A stretch of DNA of 64,000 nt from positions 1 to 64,000 of the forward strand of contig CAJUQM010000006.1 in assembly GCA_910588005.1 (NCBI GenBank). Direction: 5' to 3'. The notes below the pieces were generated by a model. The model was not told where the DNA came from. It ran no database searches and saw nothing but the letters and a program-made list of their open reading frames with translations. Of this stretch, positions 35,002 through 43,008 are shown one piece after another. Every line of letters starts with the position of its first letter. The stretch's first letter is position 1. This stretch comes from an uncultured Oscillibacter sp. Lineage in GTDB: Bacteria; Bacillota; Clostridia; Oscillospirales; Oscillospiraceae. The translations under genes and the position numbers were made by a program.

Positions 35002-36372
35002 TTGAGGTATGTCAGGCGGATTGTTTGCGGTCTGCTGCTGGCGGCGGCGGTGAACGCCCTGCCGCTGGTGTGGTTGCTGTATACTGAATGGCCGCTTCCC
35101 GGCGCGGGGTGGCTGTTTCTGCCTCTGGCGGCGGCGTTTTTCTTTGTCAATATTCGCCCCATTCCGAAGAGGGGTCCTACCAAGCGCATTCAGCGGCTGG
35201 CGGAGGGCTGTGAGCTGCTGTGGCTGTTCTGCGTGACCGTGACGGCCACCGTCCTGTTCCAGATCCTCTGGCTGAGTATGCTGGGGGCCGGGATTGCGCA
35301 GGACGGCCTCCTTGCGTGGTGGGCGGTCGCCGGGGGCGCGATGGGCCTATTGCTGGCGGTGATTCTGGAGGCCGTTGTCTTCTGGAACGGCATGATCCGG
35401 GTCTACCTCACCTCGGTGCAGCTGGGGATCAAGCATCGGATTTTGGCGGCGCTGTGCGGGTGGATTCCCTTGGTGAACCTCTGGTATCTGGTAAAGATCA
35501 TCCGCATCTGCGGGGACGAGGCGGAGTTTGAGACCCAGAAGTGGGAACTGGATGAGGTCCGGGCGGAGAGTGAGGTCTGCAAGACGAAATACCCCCTTTT
35601 GATGGTCCACGGCGTGTTTTTCCGGGACTTCCGCTACCTCAACTACTGGGGCCGTATCCCCAGGGAGCTGATTCGCAACGGAGCCACGGTCTACTACGGC
35701 CGGCAGCAGTCCGCGGCGGCGGTAGAGGACAGCGGCAGGGAGCTGGCGGAACGCATCCGGCAGATCGTGGAGGAGACCGGCTGCGAAAAGGTGAACATCA
35801 TCGCCCACTCCAAGGGCGGGCTGGACAGCCGGGCCGCTGTTGCCCACTGCGGCATGGCTCCCTATGTGGCGACCCTGACCACCATCAACACCCCCCACCG
35901 GGGCTGCATTTTCGCGGAGTACCTGCTGGGCAAGGTTCCCCAGGCAGCCCGGCTGAAAATCGCGGCGGCCTACAACGCGGCTATGAAAAAGGTAGGGGAC
36001 CCCAACCCGGACTTCCTGGCGGCGGTGACGGATCTGACGGAGAGCGCGTGTCTTAGACGGAACGAGGTGACGCCCGACGCCCCCGGCGTGGTGTATGAGA
36101 GCGTCATGTCCTACTGCAAGAAGGCCCAGCATGGCAAGTTCCCCCTGAACATGACCTATCCCGTGGTCAAGCATTTCGATGGTCTCAACGACGGGCTTGT
36201 ATCTGTGGAGTCCGCTAAATGGGGGGAGAAGTTCACCCTGTTGGAACCGGAGGGAACGCGGGGCATCTCCCATGGCGACGTGGTGGATCTGAACCGGGAG
36301 AATATCCGGAGCTTCGACGTGCGGGAGTTCTATGTGAAGCTGGCGGCGGATTTGAAGCGCCGGGGGTATTGA
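35002..36372 (+). CDS. Membrane-anchored alpha/beta hydrolase (lipase-like)
   Basis: The 456-residue protein has four or five hydrophobic segments in its first 170 residues, followed by an alpha/beta-hydrolase domain. The oxyanion strand is LLMVHGVFFRD and the nucleophile elbow NIIAHSKGGLDSR (Ser in HSKGG); TINTPHRG is typical of triacylglycerol lipases. Translation starts at TTG 35002, 8 bases after GGAGG. It probably hydrolyses lipid or ester substrates at the membrane. A GC-rich hairpin follows (36384-36417). Confidence 0.83.
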   Translation: MRYVRRIVCGLLLAAAVNALPLVWLLYTEWPLPGAGWLFLPLAAAFFFVNIRPIPKRGPTKRIQRLAEGCELLWLFCVTVTATVLFQILWLSMLGAGIAQDGLLAWWAVAGGAMGLLLAVILEAVVFWNGMIRVYLTSVQLGIKHRILAALCGWIPLVNLWYLVKIIRICGDEAEFETQKWELDEVRAESEVCKTKYPLLMVHGVFFRDFRYLNYWGRIPRELIRNGATVYYGRQQSAAAVEDSGRELAERIRQIVEETGCEKVNIIAHSKGGLDSRAAVAHCGMAPYVATLTTINTPHRGCIFAEYLLGKVPQAARLKIAAAYNAAMKKVGDPNPDFLAAVTDLTESACLRRNEVTPDAPGVVYESVMSYCKKAQHGKFPLNMTYPVVKHFDGLNDGLVSVESAKWGEKFTLLEPEGTRGISHGDVVDLNRENIRSFDVREFYVKLAADLKRRGY

Positions 36373-36383
36373 GGCATTGGATT

Positions 36384-36417
36384 AACCGGCGGCCCCTTTT
36401 AAAGGCGGCCGCCGGTT
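36384..36417 (+). terminator. Hairpin after the hydrolase gene
   Basis: The arms AACCGGCGGCC/GGCCGCCGGTT surround an A/T loop 11 bases after the stop codon. Confidence 0.6.
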
Positions 36418-36594
36418 GCTGACAAGACCATTGTTCCGGCTATGCCTCCAACGGAACGGAGGGCACAGGGCTGTCAGGAAATTAAAAAGCGCAGATGGCA
36501 GCTTTCCTCGCTGCCGGGCCTGGGGACCCTGCTGCGTTCTGAATTGATTGATGGAATCCGCGTTCAGCCCTGCTGCAATATGATCTTATAAATC

Positions 36595-36620
36595 AGGCCG
36601 CCCCTGTCCCGGGGCGGCCT
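36595..36620 (-). terminator. Terminator of the 36.6-46.9 kb minus-strand array
   Basis: The stem AGGCCGCCCC/GGGGCGGCCT lies 10 bases after the last gene of the array. The minus-strand T run is short. The bases between 36418 and 36594 hold nothing that I recognise. Confidence 0.6.
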
Positions 36621-36630
36621 AATTCACGGT

Positions 36631-36972
36631 TCAAGAGATATGCTCTTTGATCCAGGTGACATACTTATCCCGCTTCATGATTCCCAGCAGGTAGACGTTG
36701 CCGTCCCGCATGGTGAGTTCGACGCCGAAGGGGAAGCACGGCGGAGTGGTACAGGTTCTCACAGAGGCGATGTCCTTCATCTCGATCTCCCAACTGACGG
36801 ACGCAGTGCCGATCAGACCGGAAGCCAAAAAGGCGATGCGCTGGTCAGTCATATATACCTTGCCGGATACCTGCCGCTTACCGATTACCTGCGGCATTTT
36901 CCAGCAGTCCGCGCTGACCCTTTCTGCAAAGGATTCCTCTCCGGTCCGAAGAGTAAAGGTTGGTTTTGCCAT
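36631..36972 (-). CDS. GRAM/PH-like domain protein
   Basis: The 113-residue cytoplasmic protein has a strand-rich pattern with GKVYMTDQRIAFLASG and the ending RDKYVTWIKEHIS, resembling GRAM/bacterial PH-like domains that bind membranes or proteins. I assign only the fold type. It is the last gene of the sigma factor-SPFH-LRR array, 141 bases after the SPFH gene, with an AGGAGG ribosome site. Confidence 0.7.
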   Translation of the reverse strand: MAKPTFTLRTGEESFAERVSADCWKMPQVIGKRQVSGKVYMTDQRIAFLASGLIGTASVSWEIEMKDIASVRTCTTPPCFPFGVELTMRDGNVYLLGIMKRDKYVTWIKEHIS

Positions 36973-37113
36973 TGTTTTTTCCTCCTGTATTTTATGTGCT
37001 CGGCCGGCTGCAAGAGTGCAAGCTGCTGGTTTTGCGGCCGCCGGACCAAATAGGGTAAGACAGAACCCCGGCGGGATGCGGGGATCTCCCGCCTCATGGT
37101 TGGGACAGGGAGT

Positions 37114-38163
37114 TTACGGCGGCGGCGAGACCTCCTGACCGCATTTGCCGCAGAAACGGCTGCCGGCGGACAGTGGGGCGCCGCATTTTACGCAGTACGC
37201 CGTAATTTCACCTGCGGGCTTTCCGCATTTGGGACAAAAGGCGCAGTCCGAAGGCAGAGACGCCCCGCAGGCGGCGCAGCATCGGACATCTTGCGCCTGA
37301 AAGGCCGGTTGAACCGCGCTTTGCGCCATCCCGGAGAGAACGGAACCCAATGCGGCGCCTACGCCAAGATCCACAGCCGTGCTCCCGGCGCCCAGATTCT
37401 GAGCGGCCTCTTCCAAAACATCGAAGCTCCGGCCCTGCTGGTAGCTGTACTGAAGAACGTCCATCTCATGCCGGCGGTCCAGCACCTGCCGGAGTTTACG
37501 CACCGACGGGTCGCCCTCCGGCGCGTTGATGGAACTGATCCGGAAGTTCACCATCTCAATACCGTATTCCCTGAAAAGCGGCTCCAGAGCTTGACGGACC
37601 CCTGCGCCGATTTCAGAGAGATGGGCGTTGGCCTCTAAAAAACAGATTTCTTTTTCCAGCAAGTAGCGGGAGAGTTCCTCTACAATGTGGCTGTTTAAGA
37701 TTCCCCGGAAGTAATCCGCCAAGTCTTGGGTGGCAAACCCCTGGGAGGCGCCGGCCAGGCGCTCCAAAAAGCGGTGCGAATCCATGATTCGCACTCCGTA
37801 TTGGCCAAATGCCCGCAGGGGAATGACGACGCGGCAGACCGGGTCCTGCAGTTGAATATGGCGGGCGGTACCCCATTTCACATCCAGCACGTCCAGCTTG
37901 TTGATGAAGAAAACCTCTGCCGTGAAGGGGGACTTTCCGCCGAAGGGCAGCTTGACCAAAGCGGAGAGAATGGGCAGATTAGCGGTGCTTAAGGTGTAGC
38001 TTCCGGGACCCAGTACGTCACAGATCACACCGCCCCGAACAAAAACCGCCGTCTGGGTAGGACCCACTACCAGCCGGGAACCGGTGGACATATCTGTTTT
38101 GGGATATCTCCATACCAGCATATGGGCGGGACCGGTGTATTTGATGACCTGGAAGAGCGCCAT
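37114..38163 (-). CDS. SPFH-domain protein with two C-terminal zinc ribbons
   Basis: The 349-residue protein has a band-7/SPFH-type domain at residues about 20-240 (TQTAVFVRGG, LGPGSYTLSTANLP, then a helical stretch ending RRHEMDVLQY), an Ala/Gly-rich helix near 265-290 that may insert in membranes, and two zinc ribbons (CAACGA...CPKCGKP; CVKCGA...CGKCGQE). This architecture occurs in 'virion core protein-like' SPFH proteins of Firmicutes and probably builds membrane-associated scaffolds. It lies 16 bases from the LRR gene, so the two are likely partners. Confidence 0.83.
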   Translation of the reverse strand: MALFQVIKYTGPAHMLVWRYPKTDMSTGSRLVVGPTQTAVFVRGGVICDVLGPGSYTLSTANLPILSALVKLPFGGKSPFTAEVFFINKLDVLDVKWGTARHIQLQDPVCRVVIPLRAFGQYGVRIMDSHRFLERLAGASQGFATQDLADYFRGILNSHIVEELSRYLLEKEICFLEANAHLSEIGAGVRQALEPLFREYGIEMVNFRISSINAPEGDPSVRKLRQVLDRRHEMDVLQYSYQQGRSFDVLEEAAQNLGAGSTAVDLGVGAALGSVLSGMAQSAVQPAFQAQDVRCCAACGASLPSDCAFCPKCGKPAGEITAYCVKCGAPLSAGSRFCGKCGQEVSPPP

Positions 38164-38179
38164 GGGGATTCCTCCTCTC

Positions 38180-40228
38180 TCAGCGAATCAGTGTTAGGGC
38201 GGTTCGGTTCTCCACAGGGGAGTAGTCTCCGATCCGGTTTCCAGACAGATTCAGGTAGCGCAGGTTTTGCAGATTCGACAGGGAAGAGAGATCCGACAGG
38301 CGATTGCCGGAGAGATCCAAGGATTGAAGCCCTGTCAGAGTCCGCAGGCTATCGATGTCCTCCACACCGCAGCCTGACAGGGACAGCCGTTCCAATCCGG
38401 TTAAAAGCCCGAGCTGCTCCACAAAGACGCCGGCGGGCCTTGCCTGATAGCTCCAGTATTCCCCGTCCGGTCCGGGGGGAGTGTCGGCCATATCCCGGTA
38501 GCCGCTCAGATCCAGCTCCCGGAGATGTTTCAGATTGGCGAATTTGCGGTAGTCCGTTCCCTCGGAGAAGGCTCCGCTGAGATTGAGGACACGAAGGGAG
38601 CCAATCTCCAAAACGGCGTCGATGGGACCGTAAATATTCTTTCCGCTCAGGTCCAACTCCTCCAGCGGGAGGTGCCGCAGGGCGCTTAAACCCTCCAGAT
38701 TGACGGTGTAGCTGTCATAGAAGTGGCTGCCGCTGCTGAAACTCAAGCGCTTCAGGTTTTTGAACTGGGCCAGTCCTGAGACATCCCAGGTTGACTGGTA
38801 GGTGTAGACCGTCAGCTCCTCCAGATTTTGCAGCGGCTGGAGAAAGCTGAGCTTTTTGCTCACGCGCAGTTTCAGAACCCGCAGGCCGGAGAGGGCCGAT
38901 AGATCCTGCTGGCTGGCAAAGGACTCGTCGGAGTCCAGCGTCAGCTGCTCCAGATGGGGGAGGGATGCCAGCTCCGGCAGGCTGCCCAATTCCTTATTCC
39001 CCGTTATGGTGAGATTTTTCAGCCCGGCCATCTCGGAGAGAAAGGCGGCATTCCGAATGGAGGTCCCTGTGACACTGAGGCTTTCAAGACCGCTTAAAGA
39101 ACGGAGCGGAGAGAGGTCGGAGAGTGCCTTTCCGGAGAGGGAGAGACTTTTCAGGTGGGTAGCTTGCGACAGCGATGCCACGCTGGTGAGCTGGCCGTTG
39201 TCCAGCAGCTCCAAATGGGTGATCTGGCGGCAGAGGGCCAAAGAGGACAGGCCGGTAAGACCCGTATCGAATAGACGCAGCTCTGTGAGCGCGGGCAGCT
39301 GCTCCAGACCCTCCAGGCTGACCAGGGCGGAACCGCCTACCTGGAACCGTTCCAGGCTCTTTAGGCGGGAAAATTTCTGGAGGTTTTCGGCGTCCATGGG
39401 GAGGGGGATGTACAATTCCCGCAGGCCCGGGAGAAATAGGTCCTCCCGGGTTTGTACGTTGGCGTCGTTCAGCGTGAAGCGGCGCAGGCCCTGAAAACAG
39501 ATCGTGCCCAGGCCGCTTCCCTGGCCGGTGAACTCCACGGTGATGGGAATGAGATCCTCTCCCGCCGCATCAAAAGCCACTCCGATCTCCTGCGCACCGC
39601 TGAGAGTGTCCCGGCGGCCGATGGAGAGGCCGGTGACTGATTGCAGGTCCGCCAGGGTGATGGACTCGGCAGTCCGGCCCAGCGCCAGTTCCATAGCTTG
39701 GCACAGAGGGGACTCCGGCAGCAGCTGGGACAGGGAGATGTCCGCCACCTGGGGGAACAGTTCCTGGGTACCGGAGAGGGCGTCGGCCGCCATGGCCAGC
39801 CGGGCGGACAGATCCTGCCGCCCGAAGGTGGAGAACGTCTCAACGCACCAGGCCATATACGGTCCGCCGCCGGGCTGTTCCATCAGCTCCCAGGCGGCTT
39901 GGTAGGCGGCGTCTGGCTGTCCGGCCTCCAGGTAATAGGAGATAACGGACTGATAGCTTTCACTCCCGGCAGAGCCGCTGTTCACCGCTTCCAGGGCCTG
40001 CGTAACTGTAACCGGGGAGTCCGATCCTCTTGGGCTGCCGGTGATCCGCGGCAGGAGCAGCAGCGCCGCGGCCAGCGGAAGCAAGAGCAGCAGGGCCGGT
40101 TTTCCGGATTTGGAAACCGCCGTCCTCTGTATTTGCGGCGGGGCGGGAAGGGGACTGCCACAGTAAGGACAGATCTTATCCCCGCCCGCCTCCACCATGT
40201 TTTGGCAGTATTCGCATCGAACTTTCAT
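38180..40228 (-). CDS. LRR surface protein with cytoplasmic zinc ribbon and one membrane helix
   Basis: The 682-residue protein begins with a zinc ribbon (C5, C8, C20, C23), then one membrane helix (about residues 44-61), a helical spacer, and from about residue 220 a long array of SDS22-like leucine-rich repeats (for example LTGLQSLDLSGNRLSDLSSL) to the C-terminus. The topology implies cytoplasmic ribbon and extracytoplasmic LRRs. The ATG 40228 follows TTGGAGG. Close spacing to the SPFH gene, which also ends in zinc ribbons, suggests a shared complex. The ligand of the LRR region is unknown. Confidence 0.85.
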   Translation of the reverse strand: MKVRCEYCQNMVEAGGDKICPYCGSPLPAPPQIQRTAVSKSGKPALLLLLPLAAALLLLPRITGSPRGSDSPVTVTQALEAVNSGSAGSESYQSVISYYLEAGQPDAAYQAAWELMEQPGGGPYMAWCVETFSTFGRQDLSARLAMAADALSGTQELFPQVADISLSQLLPESPLCQAMELALGRTAESITLADLQSVTGLSIGRRDTLSGAQEIGVAFDAAGEDLIPITVEFTGQGSGLGTICFQGLRRFTLNDANVQTREDLFLPGLRELYIPLPMDAENLQKFSRLKSLERFQVGGSALVSLEGLEQLPALTELRLFDTGLTGLSSLALCRQITHLELLDNGQLTSVASLSQATHLKSLSLSGKALSDLSPLRSLSGLESLSVTGTSIRNAAFLSEMAGLKNLTITGNKELGSLPELASLPHLEQLTLDSDESFASQQDLSALSGLRVLKLRVSKKLSFLQPLQNLEELTVYTYQSTWDVSGLAQFKNLKRLSFSSGSHFYDSYTVNLEGLSALRHLPLEELDLSGKNIYGPIDAVLEIGSLRVLNLSGAFSEGTDYRKFANLKHLRELDLSGYRDMADTPPGPDGEYWSYQARPAGVFVEQLGLLTGLERLSLSGCGVEDIDSLRTLTGLQSLDLSGNRLSDLSSLSNLQNLRYLNLSGNRIGDYSPVENRTALTLIR

Positions 40229-40357
40229 GGGAACCTCCAATTGCAGGGGTGACGATCTTCATATCCGCAGGGTCTGCCGGAATACAGGCGTTTTTATCCA
40301 TTATACGCAGACGGGGGGCCGTAATCAAGCCCTGCGGAGATAAAAACCGGTGTGTCC

Positions 40358-41203
40358 TTACCGGAGGATGAAGAAGGTCAGAACAGCCTCTGCGGCCACC
40401 ACGGCCAGGCTGATTTTTGGAGGGTGTCTTTTGCTGAACATCAGGCCGAACAGCGCCAAGGCCGCTGCGAACAGGATCAGGGGCGGCAGGAGTACGTGGC
40501 TGGCATAGGCGGCGACAATGCCGAAGAAACCGCAGAACCCGGCGGCGATGGCGTAATTGCTGCACTCATCCTCCAGGCGGCTTCCCTCCAGATCCTCCGG
40601 GGTGAGGCTGCAGGCGGAGAGGGCCAGCTTTTCCGTGAGGCCCATGGCCCTGTTGCAGGCCTCCTCTTGGAAGAAGTCAAAGGGATAGAACTTGTTCTTC
40701 TGGAATTGCAGCGGTTCCAGCACCATAATGATCTTATCCTGCCCCAGTTCCGGCTTTAAGGAGAAGGAGACAGACAGCTTTTTATCCCGCTTTCCGGCGA
40801 GGCTGACGTTTTGAATGAACTCCTGGGTCAGGGGGACGGGATCGCCCAGGGCGTAGCTGCGCTTTTTCCGGTCATAGGAGAAGGGAAGGACCCAGAGGCG
40901 GTCTGTGTCCGCCACAAAAACTTTGTAGTAGTATGTATAGGTGGTGACCCGCATCCGGCCGCCGCCGGAGGTATGGCTCTCTACTTGAAGGGAAAAGACC
41001 ACGTTTTGGTCGTTGGCCTGGGGCAAAAGCTGCTGGACCCGTGCTACCAGCTCCCGGCGGGACGTATCATCCTCCTGAGCGCGGGCCTTGCCGCGGGAGC
41101 GCCGGAACCAGATGACAGGTCCCATGTTCTGCCGCCATCCCACCAAGGTGCAGACCACTGCCAGAATGAGTATAAGCCGTAGTAAACCGAAAAAATAATC
41201 CAT
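40358..41203 (-). CDS. Uncharacterised membrane protein (281 aa)
   Basis: One N-terminal membrane helix (FFGLLRLILILAVVCTLVG) precedes a soluble beta-rich domain of about 170 residues, and two further helices lie near the C-terminus. I recognise no family. The ATG at 41203 with AGGAGG is chosen over an upstream in-frame start. It belongs to the co-directional array and is 129 bases before the LRR gene. Confidence 0.75.
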   Translation of the reverse strand: MDYFFGLLRLILILAVVCTLVGWRQNMGPVIWFRRSRGKARAQEDDTSRRELVARVQQLLPQANDQNVVFSLQVESHTSGGGRMRVTTYTYYYKVFVADTDRLWVLPFSYDRKKRSYALGDPVPLTQEFIQNVSLAGKRDKKLSVSFSLKPELGQDKIIMVLEPLQFQKNKFYPFDFFQEEACNRAMGLTEKLALSACSLTPEDLEGSRLEDECSNYAIAAGFCGFFGIVAAYASHVLLPPLILFAAALALFGLMFSKRHPPKISLAVVAAEAVLTFFILR

Positions 41204-41264
41204 AAATATCTTTTCCTCCTCACAATAGCGAATCTTTAAGAGCACTGGTTATACCAGGGGCAAA

Positions 41265-41969
41265 TCATCGGATCTCGGGATCATAGCTGGACCGTGCCGC
41301 TTGGGCCGCCTGTGCTTCCCGGGCCTCCCGCAGCTGGCGGGACTTGGCGCTGGCCTTGCGCCAATAACGCACCATCAGCACCGCCCCCACCAGGAACAGC
41401 GCTCCGCCGGTGCCGCAGAAGACCCGGATTGTCCCAAAGGCCCGGGGTTCCGCCATCAAAAACGGTCCCATAGCGTCGATTTCTGCGTCTGAGAGACCGT
41501 ATTCCTCCCGCAGTGTCTGGTGGAACATCTCCGCCAGCTCCTCATCCATCTCCACCACCCGGGTGTCCAGCTCCAGCTCCGCTGTGGGAGCGGCGCCGCC
41601 GGAGAGAAAGCCGTAGGTCTGGTCCACCAGTTTTTTGGCCGGGGAGAAATTGGAGGAGTGAACCGTCAGCCCCAGATAGCCCCGGCCGCCAGGCAGGACG
41701 TAATACCGGGAGGAGGTCTTTTTCGGTGTTCTGGAGTTATTGGACCGGTCCTCAGTCCAGGTCTGCATGCTGGCGAAGCTGTCCAGCAGGTAGGGCACCC
41801 GGCCCGCTACATGGTCTCCGGAGGCCGCATCCCCAGCCAGCACATCGTCAAAACTCTTGGCGGTTTTAAAAGAGATCACTGTGTCCCGCAGGGAGAAGGC
41901 CAGAAGCAGCGCGCCGGTCAGCACCAGAATCATGCCGGCTCCGCTGAGCTTGTTGAATAAACGTCCCAT
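41265..41969 (-). CDS. Uncharacterised membrane protein (234 aa)
   Basis: Two membrane helices (residues about 9-27 and 183-203) bracket an extracytoplasmic domain of about 155 residues; a basic/Ala-rich coil follows (KASAKSRQLREAREAQAAQAA). I know no family with certainty. A GGAGG ribosome site precedes the ATG, and the upstream lipoprotein gene ends 20 bases before it, so co-transcription is very likely. Confidence 0.75.
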   Translation of the reverse strand: MGRLFNKLSGAGMILVLTGALLLAFSLRDTVISFKTAKSFDDVLAGDAASGDHVAGRVPYLLDSFASMQTWTEDRSNNSRTPKKTSSRYYVLPGGRGYLGLTVHSSNFSPAKKLVDQTYGFLSGGAAPTAELELDTRVVEMDEELAEMFHQTLREEYGLSDAEIDAMGPFLMAEPRAFGTIRVFCGTGGALFLVGAVLMVRYWRKASAKSRQLREAREAQAAQAARSSYDPEIR

Positions 41970-41989
41970 CTCTCATTTCCTCCAAATCG

Positions 41990-42967
41990 TTATGTCTCCG
42001 GCTGGGCGGGCTTGAAGGTTTCCGTCACGCAATTGGCTCCGTCCCGGGTGAAGCCGCTGATGGTGGCGCTCAAGCTCAAATGGCCGTTGGAGCCGGCGGT
42101 GGTCTGTTTGTCAATGAGTCCCATCTGCACCAGTGTGAAGGAGCTGGCGGTCTCCATGTCCACCCCCATGCGGCTGACCAGCAGGTCCCCCTGGACCTCC
42201 CCGTGGGCGAAGAGTCCCTCCTGGGTCTCATAGGGGGCTTCAAAGGCCTGGATGACGGCCTCCAAATCCTCCGGGGCGTACTGACTGGCGCCGGAGATAC
42301 TCTCTGTCCGTATTATGGCTACGATCTCATCCCCCTGGGCCGCCAGGACCCACTCGGTGCCGTCCGGAAAGGTACAGGTGGTCATGGAGGCGTTCAGGTA
42401 GGATTTCAGTCCACCGCAGAGGGCGGTAAAGAACTCCCGGTTGGTGTTGGTGTCCATCACCATTTCACCGTCCCGGTTGCCCACGTGGAGCTGCCAGGAT
42501 TCCTCCAGGGTTTCCCCCTCGCCCTCCAGGGCCTGTGCCATCCAGCCGGGCAGGTCGTAAAAAGCGCCGGAGCCGGTTTCCACATCCTCCACTAGGGCCG
42601 CCGCCATAGCATCGTGGAAGGCGCTGTAGTAGTTGGGAGCGGTCATGGTGACATCCACGGTCCCCCAGGCTTCTTTGCCCTCTACTGCCTTGGCGGTGCA
42701 GGTGATGTCTTTCGCCTTTTCCAGACAGGCTTTGTACACCGGAGCCAGGTCTCCGCCCACGGCCTCGTCCGTGTTGGCAAAGAGCTGGTGGAGGGGGTTG
42801 TCGTCGGATACGTAGGGCTTGATTCCCTCATAGTCCCCCTGCTGGAGGGCCTGAACCAAGGTGTTTACCACCTCTTCGTCGGACAGATCCTCCGTTTTGG
42901 ACATCAGCCCGCAGGCGGTCAGAAGCAGGCACAGGACGGCCGTCAGACTGACAAGATATTTTTTCAT
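41990..42967 (-). CDS. Lipoprotein of unknown function (325 aa)
   Basis: A lipoprotein signal peptide (MKKYLVSLTAVLCLLLTAC, acylated Cys19) is followed by a helical N-terminal part (DEEVVNTLVQALQQGDYEGI) that resembles DUF4878/DUF5105-like secreted domains and a C-terminal beta-rich half. It sits outside the membrane. Position in the array suggests that it works with the neighbouring 754-residue and 234-residue proteins. Confidence 0.8.
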   Translation of the reverse strand: MKKYLVSLTAVLCLLLTACGLMSKTEDLSDEEVVNTLVQALQQGDYEGIKPYVSDDNPLHQLFANTDEAVGGDLAPVYKACLEKAKDITCTAKAVEGKEAWGTVDVTMTAPNYYSAFHDAMAAALVEDVETGSGAFYDLPGWMAQALEGEGETLEESWQLHVGNRDGEMVMDTNTNREFFTALCGGLKSYLNASMTTCTFPDGTEWVLAAQGDEIVAIIRTESISGASQYAPEDLEAVIQAFEAPYETQEGLFAHGEVQGDLLVSRMGVDMETASSFTLVQMGLIDKQTTAGSNGHLSLSATISGFTRDGANCVTETFKPAQPET

Positions 42968-43008
42968 TTCGATTTCTCCTTTTATGTTCTATTGAGATTC
43001 CGCCGCCG

